Shown: positions 30,225 to 39,271 of the stretch, piece by piece
Layout of the letters: every line of letters starts with the position of its first letter
Position numbering within the stretch: position 1 is the stretch's first letter
IMG/VR virus record: IMGVR_UViG_3300042691_043283
Location: 1 to 39,929 of that record
DNA length: 39,929 nucleotides
Reading direction: 5' to 3' (one strand)
From: a virus
Translations under genes and position numbers: made by a program
Notes under the pieces: generated by a model
Seen by the model: only the letters and a program-made list of their open reading frames with translations
Database searches by the model: none
What the model was told of the DNA's origin: nothing

Positions 30225-30440
30225 TTAATCTTGAAAAAATTTTAAAATGTAATGCCAAATACCTACAAGAATAGGCGTTCCGACAAAAACTCCTCCTGCT
30301 ACTTTTGCCTTAAGATTTACATCGCCTTCTTTATAGGTTTCTAAATCTTCCAGGCGTTTAATTATGCCTTTGTTGCCAGTTTTATTACCGACAATAGCGG
30401 CATGAACTTCATCTAATTTTTTTATTTGATCAGCTGTCAT
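30225..30440 (-). CDS. Small membrane protein, XhlA/holin-like (71 aa)
   Basis: The N-terminal 45 residues are polar and coiled-coil prone (IKKLDEVHAAIVGN, IIKRLEDLETYKEG). The end holds one membrane helix (VAGGVFVGTPILVGIWHYIL). This layout resembles XhlA-type accessory lysis proteins, which work with holin and endolysin. It precedes the amidase gene by 2 bases. One of several small lysis-region proteins. Confidence 0.55.
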   Translation of the reverse strand: MTADQIKKLDEVHAAIVGNKTGNKGIIKRLEDLETYKEGDVNLKAKVAGGVFVGTPILVGIWHYILKFFQD

Positions 30441-30461
30441 CCTTAATGAATTCTATTATAA

Positions 30462-33047
30462 TTATTTTATATAAGCGCCTATGTTCCAGTTAACCGGTTG
30501 TTCTTTTGTTACTACATTAGGGGTAGACGCGGATCCTCCCCATGTTGTAGTTCTATCTAATCCGGTAGTAGCTCCTGTGTTTACACCAACTATAGGCCAT
30601 GTAAAGCTTTGTTTAATTGCATAGTTATCATTTGTAGTATCTTCAAACATAGCATTATATTCAGCGTCAGTTAAAACAACCGAATTAACATCAAATCCTA
30701 ACGCTTGCCATTCTGCAAATGTTTTTTCTACACCTACATAAATGAATTTACAGGGATAATTTTTATTGTAATAAATGTTATAATTAATTTGATTATTCGG
30801 GTGATCAAGCCTAATCATACCCATGTTTCCTCCGATACCAGTGTACGCAATGATATTATTTTTAAATTCACAATTAGTTGAATTAACAAGTGGTCCTGGC
30901 AACGCATTACTTGATATTGATACTAAATTTGCACTATCAGGCATGTATTGATTTACAACAACTGTATTATTATAAAAATTACCATACGTAACTCCTTTCG
31001 CTAACATCGGAGCATTTAATTGTAAATTATAATTCCATTTGTTAAGTATATAAGAATCTCCGTGTGCTTTGAAACCATTTACAGGCAACCCATTTATTTT
31101 ATTATGTCGCACTGTAACACCTGAGTTTTCATACAAAACAATAAAGCCATGAGCTGTTGAATCATTCATGTGCATAAAGTGATTTTTCTCAACGACTCCT
31201 GTAATTTTATTAGGATAAGGATGAGGATCTTGTCCGATTGTCAGCGCTCCGTTGCTAATTGGCGCATCACTTCTAATCATATTATTAGAAATATTTACAA
31301 CCGTGTTCCTGTTTGAGTAATTTTTTTGGTAAACAGAAATAGCAAATATTGTTGCCGGATCCGTTTTGTACATTATATTGTTGATAAAATTGAATACTCC
31401 ATTTATATCCTGAGCCCCTATAAATCCACTCATATTAGGACATTCAAGTTTACTATTTCTAATATCTAACTTTGTTACACTTTGCGATTCTGTAGTTATA
31501 AATCCGCCAACTGTGGTTCCTGTATATTTTATATTTACCCCATTATAATTTCTTTCGCCTCCGCTTGATGCATTAACAGACATCATTGCTAAACTTTGCC
31601 ATTCAAGTAATCCTCCAGTCATTGTTAGATTTACTAAATAGTAAAGTCTAAAAGGAGTACCAGCGTTAATTATTTTACTATTTATTATGTTAATAGTTGT
31701 TTGGTTAACCCCGTCTTTATATAAACAGAATGAAGAACTGTTAATAAGTGAATTGGTAATATTTAAATTTTTATTACTGTAAACACCTTTACTGTTTGTG
31801 TTATTAATGACACACTCATCTATACTAAATAATACCGTCGAAAACGGAACGGATTCAATGGCTGAATTGGTCGCGTTAATAATTTTAAATTTTTTTATTG
31901 TTAACGGATGAACTGTTGAATTACAATTAATACCTACGGAGGTAGCAAAATTCGCCATATCAATATAGTATCCATTTAATTCTTGACTTAACGTTCCTGC
32001 TGGATCATAGTCTATTCCTCTCCCTGAAACTGAATTAAGTATTTTTGTAAATCCTAGTGTTTTTATTTGATAGTTTTTATTCCATGCGATAGGAGCTACT
32101 GTTCCAGTTTTAACATACGCTAGTATACCTTCCGTTAAAGTTAAACCGTTAACCTTGCTGTGTAATTTATAAGGCGCCGCCTGTGTACCTGCGTTGGTGT
32201 CCACTCCATTTACAGGATCTATCCATTTAGCGACTCCGTCAATTGCCGGAACACCGAAATATGAATTCGCTGCAGTTAAATTAGGCCCAGTTAAAGCTGT
32301 AAAATATGTGACAATTTCACTAACCCTTGGTTCAAAGGTTTCAACACCATTAATATCAAGTTGCTGTGCAGAATGTCGACAAAATATTTTATTACCATAA
32401 TTAATGTTTTGAAAAAAACTAACAACCGGGATTTGATTTGGAACTCCTGCTGTAAACCAAAAATTATTGTCATCAGGAATTAATCCATAGTTAGCTATTT
32501 TTTGTGCGATTAAGGCATTTGATTTATAAGGAAATCCTTTTGATAAAGCGATGTCATTATTGATAATATCTACATCAAAGCCATTGCCGGTTTTATCTAA
32601 AAACAAATTGCCGACAGGTTTTAAAAGTAATTGCTGAACAACAGTTCCGAAAGTGGTAGATAATAGTGCAATAGGAGCCCCTGTTAATGATAATATTTGT
32701 GGAACCATGTTGGTAGAGGTGAACGTAATGTCACCAGCGTAATTCATATCATCGGTTGGCAAGAATTTTACATAAATAGTAGTGTTAGGTATGATTCCGC
32801 CGACATTTCCAATCGTTAACAAACTCATGTTTGTATTACTATTATCGGTATTAATTATAAAATTACTAGGCGCTGAAATAATAAGATTGCCAACCATGTT
32901 TATTCCGGAAAGAATAAAACTTTGACTGGCTGATATGTCATCAACTTCAACCCCTGTAAAGTTTAAACTAGCAACTGATGTAATTATCTCCGGGTAATTA
33001 AGATCAACATCGTTACTTAATTGAATTGTTTTATTTATCTCTGACAT
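30462..33047 (-). CDS. Tail spike/receptor-binding protein with beta-helix and shared N-terminal Ig-like domain (861 aa)
   Basis: Residues about 25-123 form an Ig-like domain, nearly shared with the next gene upstream (NTDNSNTNMS, TTIYVKFLP). After a linker, from about residue 275 (WIDPVNGVDTNAGTQAAPY) it follows the plan of right-handed parallel beta-helix proteins, with many short N-I-x-N type turns. Such spikes bind, and often cut, surface polysaccharides. The C-terminal 150 residues look like a trimerisation or tip part. It lies after the lysis genes on the right side of the map (upstream in transcription). Catalytic residues cannot be named by eye. Confidence 0.6.
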   Translation of the reverse strand: MSEINKTIQLSNDVDLNYPEIITSVASLNFTGVEVDDISASQSFILSGINMVGNLIISAPSNFIINTDNSNTNMSLLTIGNVGGIIPNTTIYVKFLPTDDMNYAGDITFTSTNMVPQILSLTGAPIALLSTTFGTVVQQLLLKPVGNLFLDKTGNGFDVDIINNDIALSKGFPYKSNALIAQKIANYGLIPDDNNFWFTAGVPNQIPVVSFFQNINYGNKIFCRHSAQQLDINGVETFEPRVSEIVTYFTALTGPNLTAANSYFGVPAIDGVAKWIDPVNGVDTNAGTQAAPYKLHSKVNGLTLTEGILAYVKTGTVAPIAWNKNYQIKTLGFTKILNSVSGRGIDYDPAGTLSQELNGYYIDMANFATSVGINCNSTVHPLTIKKFKIINATNSAIESVPFSTVLFSIDECVINNTNSKGVYSNKNLNITNSLINSSSFCLYKDGVNQTTINIINSKIINAGTPFRLYYLVNLTMTGGLLEWQSLAMMSVNASSGGERNYNGVNIKYTGTTVGGFITTESQSVTKLDIRNSKLECPNMSGFIGAQDINGVFNFINNIMYKTDPATIFAISVYQKNYSNRNTVVNISNNMIRSDAPISNGALTIGQDPHPYPNKITGVVEKNHFMHMNDSTAHGFIVLYENSGVTVRHNKINGLPVNGFKAHGDSYILNKWNYNLQLNAPMLAKGVTYGNFYNNTVVVNQYMPDSANLVSISSNALPGPLVNSTNCEFKNNIIAYTGIGGNMGMIRLDHPNNQINYNIYYNKNYPCKFIYVGVEKTFAEWQALGFDVNSVVLTDAEYNAMFEDTTNDNYAIKQSFTWPIVGVNTGATTGLDRTTTWGGSASTPNVVTKEQPVNWNIGAYIK

Positions 33048-33054
33048 ATGACTA

Positions 33055-34185
33055 TTAATTTACGCCTAACTCGGTTGCACAAGCAAGGACAGCGTTATAC
33101 AATAAAGCAATATCTATATTTCCACCAATAAACACACATTCAAAAACCCGTGTTGAAAGATCTGCCGCAGAACCATTATTATTTCTTGCTCCTAAATAAA
33201 CATCTAAGTTCACATCGGCAGCGCTTCCTGTAATCCCTATAGTAGTTGTAGTTCCATTTTGAGTTAATTTTATAGCGCCACCGGCTTCTATTTTAGCGGC
33301 AAAAAAACCTTTAGAACTAGCGTTTGCATTACTAACCACACTCGCATGATTTACAACTGCTGATTGATTCCCACTATATAAAGTTTTCATATATGTACTT
33401 GTAACAGCATCATTACATCCAATATCTACAGAGTTTTCATCAATATTGCTGAAGCTGTAAACGCCAATAGTAGCATCTTTTTGCGCGTAGGCTACCGCGT
33501 TTGTGTACGGCTTCCATTTAAGGTTGAAAAAAGCGCCGCTAAATGAAAGTCCACTAGGGGAGTAATTTACCGTTCCGGTTGAAGATGGTGCGAAGGATTG
33601 TCCACTAGTAGAGATAATTGGTTTTAAAAACTGATCCATAGCGGTTAATTTTCCGAAAAAATGGAAAAGATCTAACTTATCTAAATTACCATCATCTGTA
33701 ATTTGCTTAAACATTTTTTGAAACGCTACCATTACGCTTCCATTAGGCTTAGTGGTTAATGAATTCCACCAAGTTACAAGAACCGGCTCAACAGTTCCTG
33801 TTCCTATGCAATGTACACTTGCTGTTATGGCTCCTGTGGAGTTATTTGAAATAACTGTACTGAAAGTTGAATAATTATTTGGAATAAACTTAACATAAAT
33901 GGTTGTAGCGGCAACGGAACCAAGTGTAGGCGCTAAACTTATAGGACTCATGTTAGTGTTACTTCCATCTGTATTTACTATATAACCAGGTCCTGTTGTA
34001 ATTAGTATAGGAGCTATTAAATTTATTCCAGATACTTGATATGTTTGCGCAGTAGAAATTGTGCCTAGTTTAGTTGACATGAAACCAAAACTACTTGCGC
34101 TTATGCTGATAGTTGGTGGATTTGGCGCTGGAGCTGGCGCTACAAATGACCGTTTTAATTTAATAGTTAGTGTTGCTTTTGCCAT
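33055..34185 (-). CDS. Tail fibre-like protein with Ig-like domain (376 aa)
   Basis: A short basic start is followed by a proline-rich spacer (residues 15-25) and an Ig-like domain at about 25-131 with NTDGSNTNMS and TTIYVKFIP, the same fold as in the spike gene downstream. The rest (about 135-376) contains WWNSLTTKPNGS, a helix with LDKLDLFHFFGKL and a beta-rich end, typical of host-binding or fibre parts. The shared domain may attach both proteins to the same tail ring. It follows the next upstream gene by overlapping its stop. Confidence 0.55.
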   Translation of the reverse strand: MAKATLTIKLKRSFVAPAPAPNPPTISISASSFGFMSTKLGTISTAQTYQVSGINLIAPILITTGPGYIVNTDGSNTNMSPISLAPTLGSVAATTIYVKFIPNNYSTFSTVISNNSTGAITASVHCIGTGTVEPVLVTWWNSLTTKPNGSVMVAFQKMFKQITDDGNLDKLDLFHFFGKLTAMDQFLKPIISTSGQSFAPSSTGTVNYSPSGLSFSGAFFNLKWKPYTNAVAYAQKDATIGVYSFSNIDENSVDIGCNDAVTSTYMKTLYSGNQSAVVNHASVVSNANASSKGFFAAKIEAGGAIKLTQNGTTTTIGITGSAADVNLDVYLGARNNNGSAADLSTRVFECVFIGGNIDIALLYNAVLACATELGVN

Positions 34186-34583
34186 TATGGTAAACTTGGT
34201 AAAGTATTAATGATCGATTTTTTAACTGTAAATACGTAAATGCGACTCTCTAACACATCGTTATATGAATCGTCGGTATAATTAACGTCAGCATATCTTA
34301 AGCGCAGCTCGATGTAGTATTTGCCTTCAGCTAAAAGATTTGTAATAGAGGATAAAACCTTTATTTTAAACACACCGGTTGCTCCGTTGGTTAGATCGAT
34401 TGGCGACCATCCGAAAGCCGGTAATCCTGTTTTGCTAAATTTCGCAAATACCGAGTTATATCCATCATGAACGGCTACATACATCTTAGTAGTTAAGTTT
34501 AAGTTTACCGGATTGCCGTTAATATCTAGAACTGTTCCGGTAATATCAAGATCTTCTGTTTGAGTTATGATTGTCTCTGTCAT
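34185..34583 (-). CDS. Baseplate or fibre-attachment protein with Ig-like fold (132 aa)
   Basis: A small beta-sandwich protein (DLDITGTVLDINGNPVNLNL, TGVFKIKVLSSITNLLAEGK, YYIELRLRYADV). The plan resembles the N-terminal domain of BppU-type baseplate upper proteins, which hold receptor-binding proteins in place. It precedes the two fibre or spike genes, consistent with an attachment role. The family assignment is from pattern only. Confidence 0.5.
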   Translation of the reverse strand: MTETIITQTEDLDITGTVLDINGNPVNLNLTTKMYVAVHDGYNSVFAKFSKTGLPAFGWSPIDLTNGATGVFKIKVLSSITNLLAEGKYYIELRLRYADVNYTDDSYNDVLESRIYVFTVKKSIINTLPSLP

Positions 34584-34585
34584 GG

Positions 34586-35122
34586 TTAAATTTTAAATGG
34601 TGTATCACTATACCAGTCAGCCTGGTCTAAAATTAAATTGCTGGTAAAGGTTTGATCGAGTGTAAACGTAAATCTATAGCCGTAACTGTTTCCGAAAATT
34701 GGACCAACTTTTTGCATATCAACAGATCCTACATTAAACCCTTTAATTTTAAAAGGGTGTAGACTGTTTATCTTGTGCTTTTTTAAGTCGTTCAATATTT
34801 TTGCTAGGATCTGATCACAAACTGTTTGGCAAATATCGAGAGCCTCAAGTATCTGATCAACATCACTTACATCTACCGGTTTCATTATTAAAAAAGCGCC
34901 TTTAAATAGCTTTCTAGGATTGTCAGAAAGTGCGTCTGCAGGTTTTATTTCGGGAGACTCTAAATACATGCTAACACCTTCAAGATCGCTTCTAATTCCG
35001 TTAATAACGTCTTCGATGTCGATTCTTTTAAAAGCAACTCTATCCTGCGGTGTAGCGTGAGAAATTATTTTATTTCCCTTAGCTACATTCTCAAAATAAT
35101 CTACAAAATCTTTTATCGTCAT
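34586..35122 (-). CDS. Tail-associated virion protein (178 aa)
   Basis: A protein with a helical first half (residues 1-60, then VDQILEALDICQTVCDQILA) and a strand-rich second half ending with FKIKGFNVGSVDMQKVGPIF and YRFTFTLDQTF. I recognise the KVGPIF-type ending from Bacteroidota phage tail terminator or completion-like proteins, by memory. It overlaps the 279-residue gene by 4 bases. Role assigned by context. Confidence 0.45.
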   Translation of the reverse strand: MTIKDFVDYFENVAKGNKIISHATPQDRVAFKRIDIEDVINGIRSDLEGVSMYLESPEIKPADALSDNPRKLFKGAFLIMKPVDVSDVDQILEALDICQTVCDQILAKILNDLKKHKINSLHPFKIKGFNVGSVDMQKVGPIFGNSYGYRFTFTLDQTFTSNLILDQADWYSDTPFKI

Positions 35123-35958
35123 TTTGTTTGAGTTTTAGAGTTAGCAATAATTAATTCTCTTAGTTCCTTTAGAATGATGTAAAGGTTTTGGTTTTTAGTA
35201 GTATCGAATGGACCAAATTTTCCGCCGCTCATATTAACAACTGCATCAATAAAAGAACCTCCTGAATATTTCTTTTCGTTCCCTGAGTTGAATACTTGAG
35301 GGAATTGTTTTTCGCTTGCTAAAAACTCTAAGCATCCTTTAAAGAATAAAAACACAGCGTGTTTGTATTCTCTTGGTAGTCGAGCTGTTTTTTTCTCATA
35401 GCGAGTGATCATTTTATTATTGAAATCAACACGCAGTTCGCCGGTAGTTTTGTAATTTTTGTTTTTAGGGCGATATAGAACAGCTACCAGTTTATCTAAA
35501 TGGGTTTCTTGGTGCGTTTTTAAATAATTGGAGTAGCAAGCAAAAGCAAATGAAAACTCGCTAATATTAATATCAACTAGTTTTTCAGCCGGTCCGTAAT
35601 ATTTTGTAAAAAAACCTACAGGAATAGACGGTAATAAGTTTTTCGTTAAGGTAAGTTCGCCAAAAATAAAATTAGTTGTGTCAAGAATGTTGACGTCAGT
35701 TTGTTCATTTATAAATGAAAGAGCAAAGCATAACCTTTTTTTCTCTCTTCTTGATGTAATGTTTGTGAGCTCTAAAAAAAGTAAAGCCCGGGCTTTTGTT
35801 AAACTAATGTTCTCCTGGATAAACTCTTTCCAAATGAACCAAAATTTAGAAACATAAAGTAGCTGCTTGCCGGAAAGTTCATTCCAACAAGTAGGCAAAT
35901 TAAGCTTGATACTTTCAGCGCCTGAGCTTTTATTTATTTTTATTTCTACCTCTTGCAT
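35119..35958 (-). CDS. Conserved Bacteroidota-phage protein of unknown function (279 aa)
   Basis: The protein is soluble and mostly helical. It includes FAFACYSNYLKTHQETHLDK, LVAVLYRPKNKNY and AVFLFFKGCLEFLASE, and ends in an SGGKFGPFDTTKNQNLYIIL block. Proteins with the L-VLYRP motif plus a GKFG-(F/Y)D end recur in tail regions of Bacteroidota phages, as I recall. It may be a tail assembly chaperone or another non-structural factor. The gene overlaps both neighbours, by 29 bases on its upstream side. Confidence 0.5.
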   Translation of the reverse strand: MQEVEIKINKSSGAESIKLNLPTCWNELSGKQLLYVSKFWFIWKEFIQENISLTKARALLFLELTNITSRREKKRLCFALSFINEQTDVNILDTTNFIFGELTLTKNLLPSIPVGFFTKYYGPAEKLVDINISEFSFAFACYSNYLKTHQETHLDKLVAVLYRPKNKNYKTTGELRVDFNNKMITRYEKKTARLPREYKHAVFLFFKGCLEFLASEKQFPQVFNSGNEKKYSGGSFIDAVVNMSGGKFGPFDTTKNQNLYIILKELRELIIANSKTQTK

Positions 35959-36520
35959 TTAGTTTAAATGTTAAGCCGATCACAGCAGCTTGGTTTTTAA
36001 GATCTATTCCTATTCTATAATAATTCCTTTTTGTTACATAAGCAGCTTCAAATCCATATCCTAAAATTTGTTTTTGCGTTCCTTGAATAAAAGGCCCTGC
36101 ATAAAATCCTTTTGGATTGTTTTCTATAGTGATCGTAGTGGATTCTATTGTTTTTACCGGCTTTAACCAGTTATAATTTGTTCTGCGGCCTACAACTTTA
36201 TTTTGTGTAATACTGTCAAATATTTGGAAACGTAAGCTGCTATCCTGTATTTGTTGAGAATAAGTATAGCTTGCGAAAAATCGTTTTAAAATTTCTGCCG
36301 TATCTATAATGCTTGGTACCGGAACTGTAAAAATTGACACAGCTGCTGGTGGAGTTTTTGCCGTTAACTGTTTTTTGGTACTGTCATAAATAACGGTTGT
36401 CTTTTTTTCGATAGTATGTGTTGACGGGTCCGCACATTTATTTAAAAAAATAATGATCACTAGGCAGATTACAAAACCAACCCATCCGGCAAAACAAAAT
36501 ATGGTATTAATGTTTTTCAT
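35930..36520 (-). CDS. Membrane-anchored phage protein, possible spanin or porin-like part (196 aa)
   Basis: An N-terminal membrane helix (residues about 8-27, FAGWVGFVICLVIIIFLNKC) is followed by a periplasmic part with charged strands and a beta-rich C-terminal end (GFYAGPFIQGTQKQILGYGF). The topology, one inner-membrane anchor with the bulk outside, fits an inner-membrane spanin or an injection-associated protein. The start overlaps the upstream gene by 4 bases (ATGA). Not assigned to a family. Confidence 0.5.
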   Translation of the reverse strand: MKNINTIFCFAGWVGFVICLVIIIFLNKCADPSTHTIEKKTTVIYDSTKKQLTAKTPPAAVSIFTVPVPSIIDTAEILKRFFASYTYSQQIQDSSLRFQIFDSITQNKVVGRRTNYNWLKPVKTIESTTITIENNPKGFYAGPFIQGTQKQILGYGFEAAYVTKRNYYRIGIDLKNQAAVIGLTFKLNARGRNKNK

Positions 36521-37524
36521 AATGCACTATAAAAACTGTCTGTATCTGCTTGAGTGTTTGTTGTAGTTGTTGTTTCTATATAGGTAGAGTCGTTAGCGTA
36601 TAGCAAATAGGTTGTTTTATTTGCCTCCAGATATTCCTTTAGTTTCTTTAAATAGGTTCTGCCATCTTTGTCAGCCTCTAATCCAATTCTTGATAGATCA
36701 ACATGAGAAGCCGATTTTTTAGAGTCTAGGCTTTCTCCGGTAGTATTATCAAAAACTAAAAAGCCATCTGCGTTTAATTTTGCAGGTATTTCATTTACTG
36801 CTTTTGCAATTGTAAGATTAACTACTGCAGGAATAATTAAATCCATTAGTGCGTTGTCAGAATCATTAAAAGCTGTTCCTGCTTTACTTTTTGTTTTTAA
36901 GTAATTATAAAGGTCAGGAAGGATAACCGCTTTAACTTCAAACTCTTCAATTTTTTTAATAGTAGACTTTAAGCGATAATAGTTTGATCTACCGCCTAGC
37001 ATTAAACTATAGTTTTCTAAAAATAATTTTGACGATGAAACAAATAAACTTTTGTTTGATTTATACTCATCAGAACTTTTGTAAGCAGGAAAAGCGGAAA
37101 TAGTTTTCTCGAGGTATTCTAGCAAATTTTCTAATGAAGTTGTTCCGGTCTCATTTAAAGAGTCTTTTAATTCCCTTACCTGCCATTGAAAGGCTGGCTT
37201 TACGTTTTCGCTTGTAGTTATTCTAATTCCTGAATTATCGATCATTACCTGACCTACAGGAATCCATTTAGCAATAGCAAAATAAGGAGTGCACTGTCTT
37301 ATTAATTCAATAACCTGTGCCATTTCTCCAATAATAGGTTGAGGATTTTGTAAAGTAATAGATGCGTTATAGGCAGTTTGTGCTTGAGTATAAAAAGTTT
37401 CTCCTAAATATTTTTTTAAAATATTAGTATCAACAGACTTTAAATAAACCGACAGTTCCTTGAAGTTGAAAGAAACATTTATCGTTAAATAATTTTTGAA
37501 ATCAGCTATATCTTTGAAAAACAT
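36517..37524 (-). CDS. DUF6712-like head-tail connector-type protein (335 aa)
   Basis: The N-terminal half carries a helical pattern (LYLKS-type helices, LKKYLGETFYTQAQTAYNAS) that I associate with DUF6712 and similar connector proteins of Bacteroidota phages. The last part is charged, with ETTTTTNTQADTDS at the end. It follows the portal gene by one shared base and precedes the membrane-anchored protein with overlapping codons, a position fitting a head completion or connector role. No enzyme motif is seen. Confidence 0.55.
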   Translation of the reverse strand: MFFKDIADFKNYLTINVSFNFKELSVYLKSVDTNILKKYLGETFYTQAQTAYNASITLQNPQPIIGEMAQVIELIRQCTPYFAIAKWIPVGQVMIDNSGIRITTSENVKPAFQWQVRELKDSLNETGTTSLENLLEYLEKTISAFPAYKSSDEYKSNKSLFVSSSKLFLENYSLMLGGRSNYYRLKSTIKKIEEFEVKAVILPDLYNYLKTKSKAGTAFNDSDNALMDLIIPAVVNLTIAKAVNEIPAKLNADGFLVFDNTTGESLDSKKSASHVDLSRIGLEADKDGRTYLKKLKEYLEANKTTYLLYANDSTYIETTTTTNTQADTDSFYSAL

Positions 37525-38858
37525 TATCCTATTTTTTTAGTGGTTTCAGTTCCTTTATCTAGTGTATTCATGAAACTATTCTTAAATCTAAATTCAACCT
37601 GTTCATTCCAGCCGTTATAGTATTTAATCAAATTATTTAAAGGCTCAAGAATAATGTCCTGGTGTGCAGTGATCATCATCATGTGCAAATTATATGCTTC
37701 GCGAATATTGCTACCAGCTCCACCTAAACCGTTATTTGGCATAGTTCCAACTAAAGCCGGATGTAAGCCTATCGCGCTCATTTTGTAAAGCGAGGCGTCT
37801 TTTCCTTCTTCAAGGAATTGACCGGCTTTAATTTTATCATCGATGGCGGTGATCTTCCAAAGACTAAATTCTTTACCAAGATTAAAATCAGATTTAAAAG
37901 GCGTCACAAGACTATTACCGTTTTTCTCTGCTCCGGCTAAAAGTTTTTGAAAATTCTCTAGCTCTGTTTTTTTAATCAATTGTCTTTTTGCTTCGTCGAT
38001 GGTAGACCAGTCTGAATATTTAAGTGGCCAGAACTGATCACTGATCTCAATATGATATTTGATATTCAGTTGTTTTTCTAATAAACTCTTTTTGAACTTA
38101 GGAATTGCTTGAGATACAGCTAACCATCCACTTTCACGAATACTATTCCAGTCTGTTAACTGATAATATTTTGAGCCGGGAGACGGGTAGGAGATCGGGT
38201 AAATAAAATTGAAGCCTTTGGCGCTAATAGTTTTTAAATTAGCCGCAGGATCATAATAAGGGTCAATTACAGGCAGTTTTTTAGTGCGCTTGTTATTTTC
38301 ATCGTCGTCTGGAAAATTTGCGTTTATAAAGCAGGTATCTATTACGCCGGCATTATTTTGTTTTGAAAATCGGCAACTCTCAGAAGCTTGAACGCAAAGC
38401 TGAATAATTTCTGTTTTACCAACGTTAAGTACTGTTTCTGGAAAAACATTTCCGAAATAATAAAGATCAGTAGCAGCTTCAAGCAGATAGCGCTTGATGT
38501 TACTTTTACGCAGCCAGTCGCTAATTTTAAGATCGTCAGCTTCAGGTAACGGCGTCATTGTTTCAGAGCCATCAGAACCTTTTTTAATTATTCCATAAAC
38601 TAAACCACCGGAATAAAGCAGAGCTGCTTTTTTAGAAAGTAAGGTTCCTATTTCAGGATCCTTACGAATATCTGCAATAACTTTTTGAGGAAAGTCGTTA
38701 TCGTCTCCCCACTTAGCCATTACGCTTGAGTCTTCAGATTTTATTAAAGGCGATGTGATTGGCGCTACTTTTACTGAAGGTGTAGCAATAGCGTTAATGC
38801 CAGGCAGGATATATGCGCTGTAATCACTATTAGGTATAACTTCGTTTGTAGGCGTCAT
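37524..38858 (-). CDS. Phage portal protein
   Basis: The portal is the ring at one capsid vertex through which DNA passes. The 444-residue chain contains KWGDDNDFPQKVIADIRKDP, SGGLVYGIIK and a C-terminal half with SAIGLHPALVGTMPNNGLGG followed by AGSNIREAYNL, which resembles the C-terminal wing region of portal proteins. Length and position at the start of a late operon also fit. The 5' overlap with the 86-residue gene is 4 bases, and the next gene shares the stop/start base. If the genome is circular, it lies about 1.8 kb after terL, the usual neighbourhood. Confidence 0.78.
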   Translation of the reverse strand: MTPTNEVIPNSDYSAYILPGINAIATPSVKVAPITSPLIKSEDSSVMAKWGDDNDFPQKVIADIRKDPEIGTLLSKKAALLYSGGLVYGIIKKGSDGSETMTPLPEADDLKISDWLRKSNIKRYLLEAATDLYYFGNVFPETVLNVGKTEIIQLCVQASESCRFSKQNNAGVIDTCFINANFPDDDENNKRTKKLPVIDPYYDPAANLKTISAKGFNFIYPISYPSPGSKYYQLTDWNSIRESGWLAVSQAIPKFKKSLLEKQLNIKYHIEISDQFWPLKYSDWSTIDEAKRQLIKKTELENFQKLLAGAEKNGNSLVTPFKSDFNLGKEFSLWKITAIDDKIKAGQFLEEGKDASLYKMSAIGLHPALVGTMPNNGLGGAGSNIREAYNLHMMMITAHQDIILEPLNNLIKYYNGWNEQVEFRFKNSFMNTLDKGTETTKKIG

Positions 38859-39115
38859 ACAAATAATTGTTGCTCGTTAATAGATAAGATAAGGTGAGTG
38901 TGAACGATGTAAGGATGATTGCTATTGCCGATCTGTTTAACAGAAATAGTATCATTGGCCTTTTGATTGTGTTTAGCTCCAACTCTTACAGCGTTAGTTA
39001 ATTTAATAATTTCACCACCTTTTTTTCTTGACTGATCAAATGTCACAAACTCAATAGCAAACGGTCGCTGAGAGTCTTCTGTAATATTCAATCCATCGTG
39101 AAGTGATAAAGCCAT
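38855..39115 (-). CDS. Hypothetical protein at the start of the portal operon (86 aa)
   Basis: A soluble protein with strands (FAIEFVTFDQSRKKGGEIIK, TISVKQIGNSNHPYIVHTHL) and no clear motif. It is the first gene of the portal operon and overlaps the portal gene by 4 bases, which suggests translational coupling. A TGTCCTTT element stands 32 bases before its ATG, just after a strong terminator. Small proteins at this place may be portal chaperones or packaging accessories. Confidence 0.6.
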   Translation of the reverse strand: MALSLHDGLNITEDSQRPFAIEFVTFDQSRKKGGEIIKLTNAVRVGAKHNQKANDTISVKQIGNSNHPYIVHTHLILSINEQQLFV

Positions 39116-39147
39116 ATTACAATAATAAAGAACGGGGGATGGCTAAA

Positions 39148-39155
39148 AAAGGACA
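39148..39155 (-). promoter_or_regulatory. TGTCCTTT element before the portal operon
   Basis: Lies 32 bases before the ATG at 39115 and about 30 bases beyond a strong terminator pair, so an initiation signal is expected exactly here. This is the best argument that TGTCCTTT is part of a late promoter. See 4004-4011. Confidence 0.5.
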
Positions 39156-39184
39156 GTTATATACTGAGCGGGTTAGCTTTTTTT

Positions 39185-39238
39185 GCTTCTTTTTTTATCA
39201 AAAAAAGAAGCGGAGGCAAAATTTCTTTGCCTCCGCTT
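39185..39238 (-). terminator. Strong terminator with overlapping alternative hairpin
   Basis: A 13-base-pair stem (39208-39220 with 39226-39238, five-base loop) is followed on the minus strand by CTTCTTTTTTT. That T tract and the base of the stem also belong to a second palindrome, 39185-39196 with 39200-39211 (12-base arms, loop ATC). The two cannot form fully at once because they share 39208-39211. Either a very efficient terminator or an attenuator with two states. Confidence 0.8.
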
Positions 39239-39271
39239 GGGAGATTAACCAATAGGTTAATTAAAGTGGCT

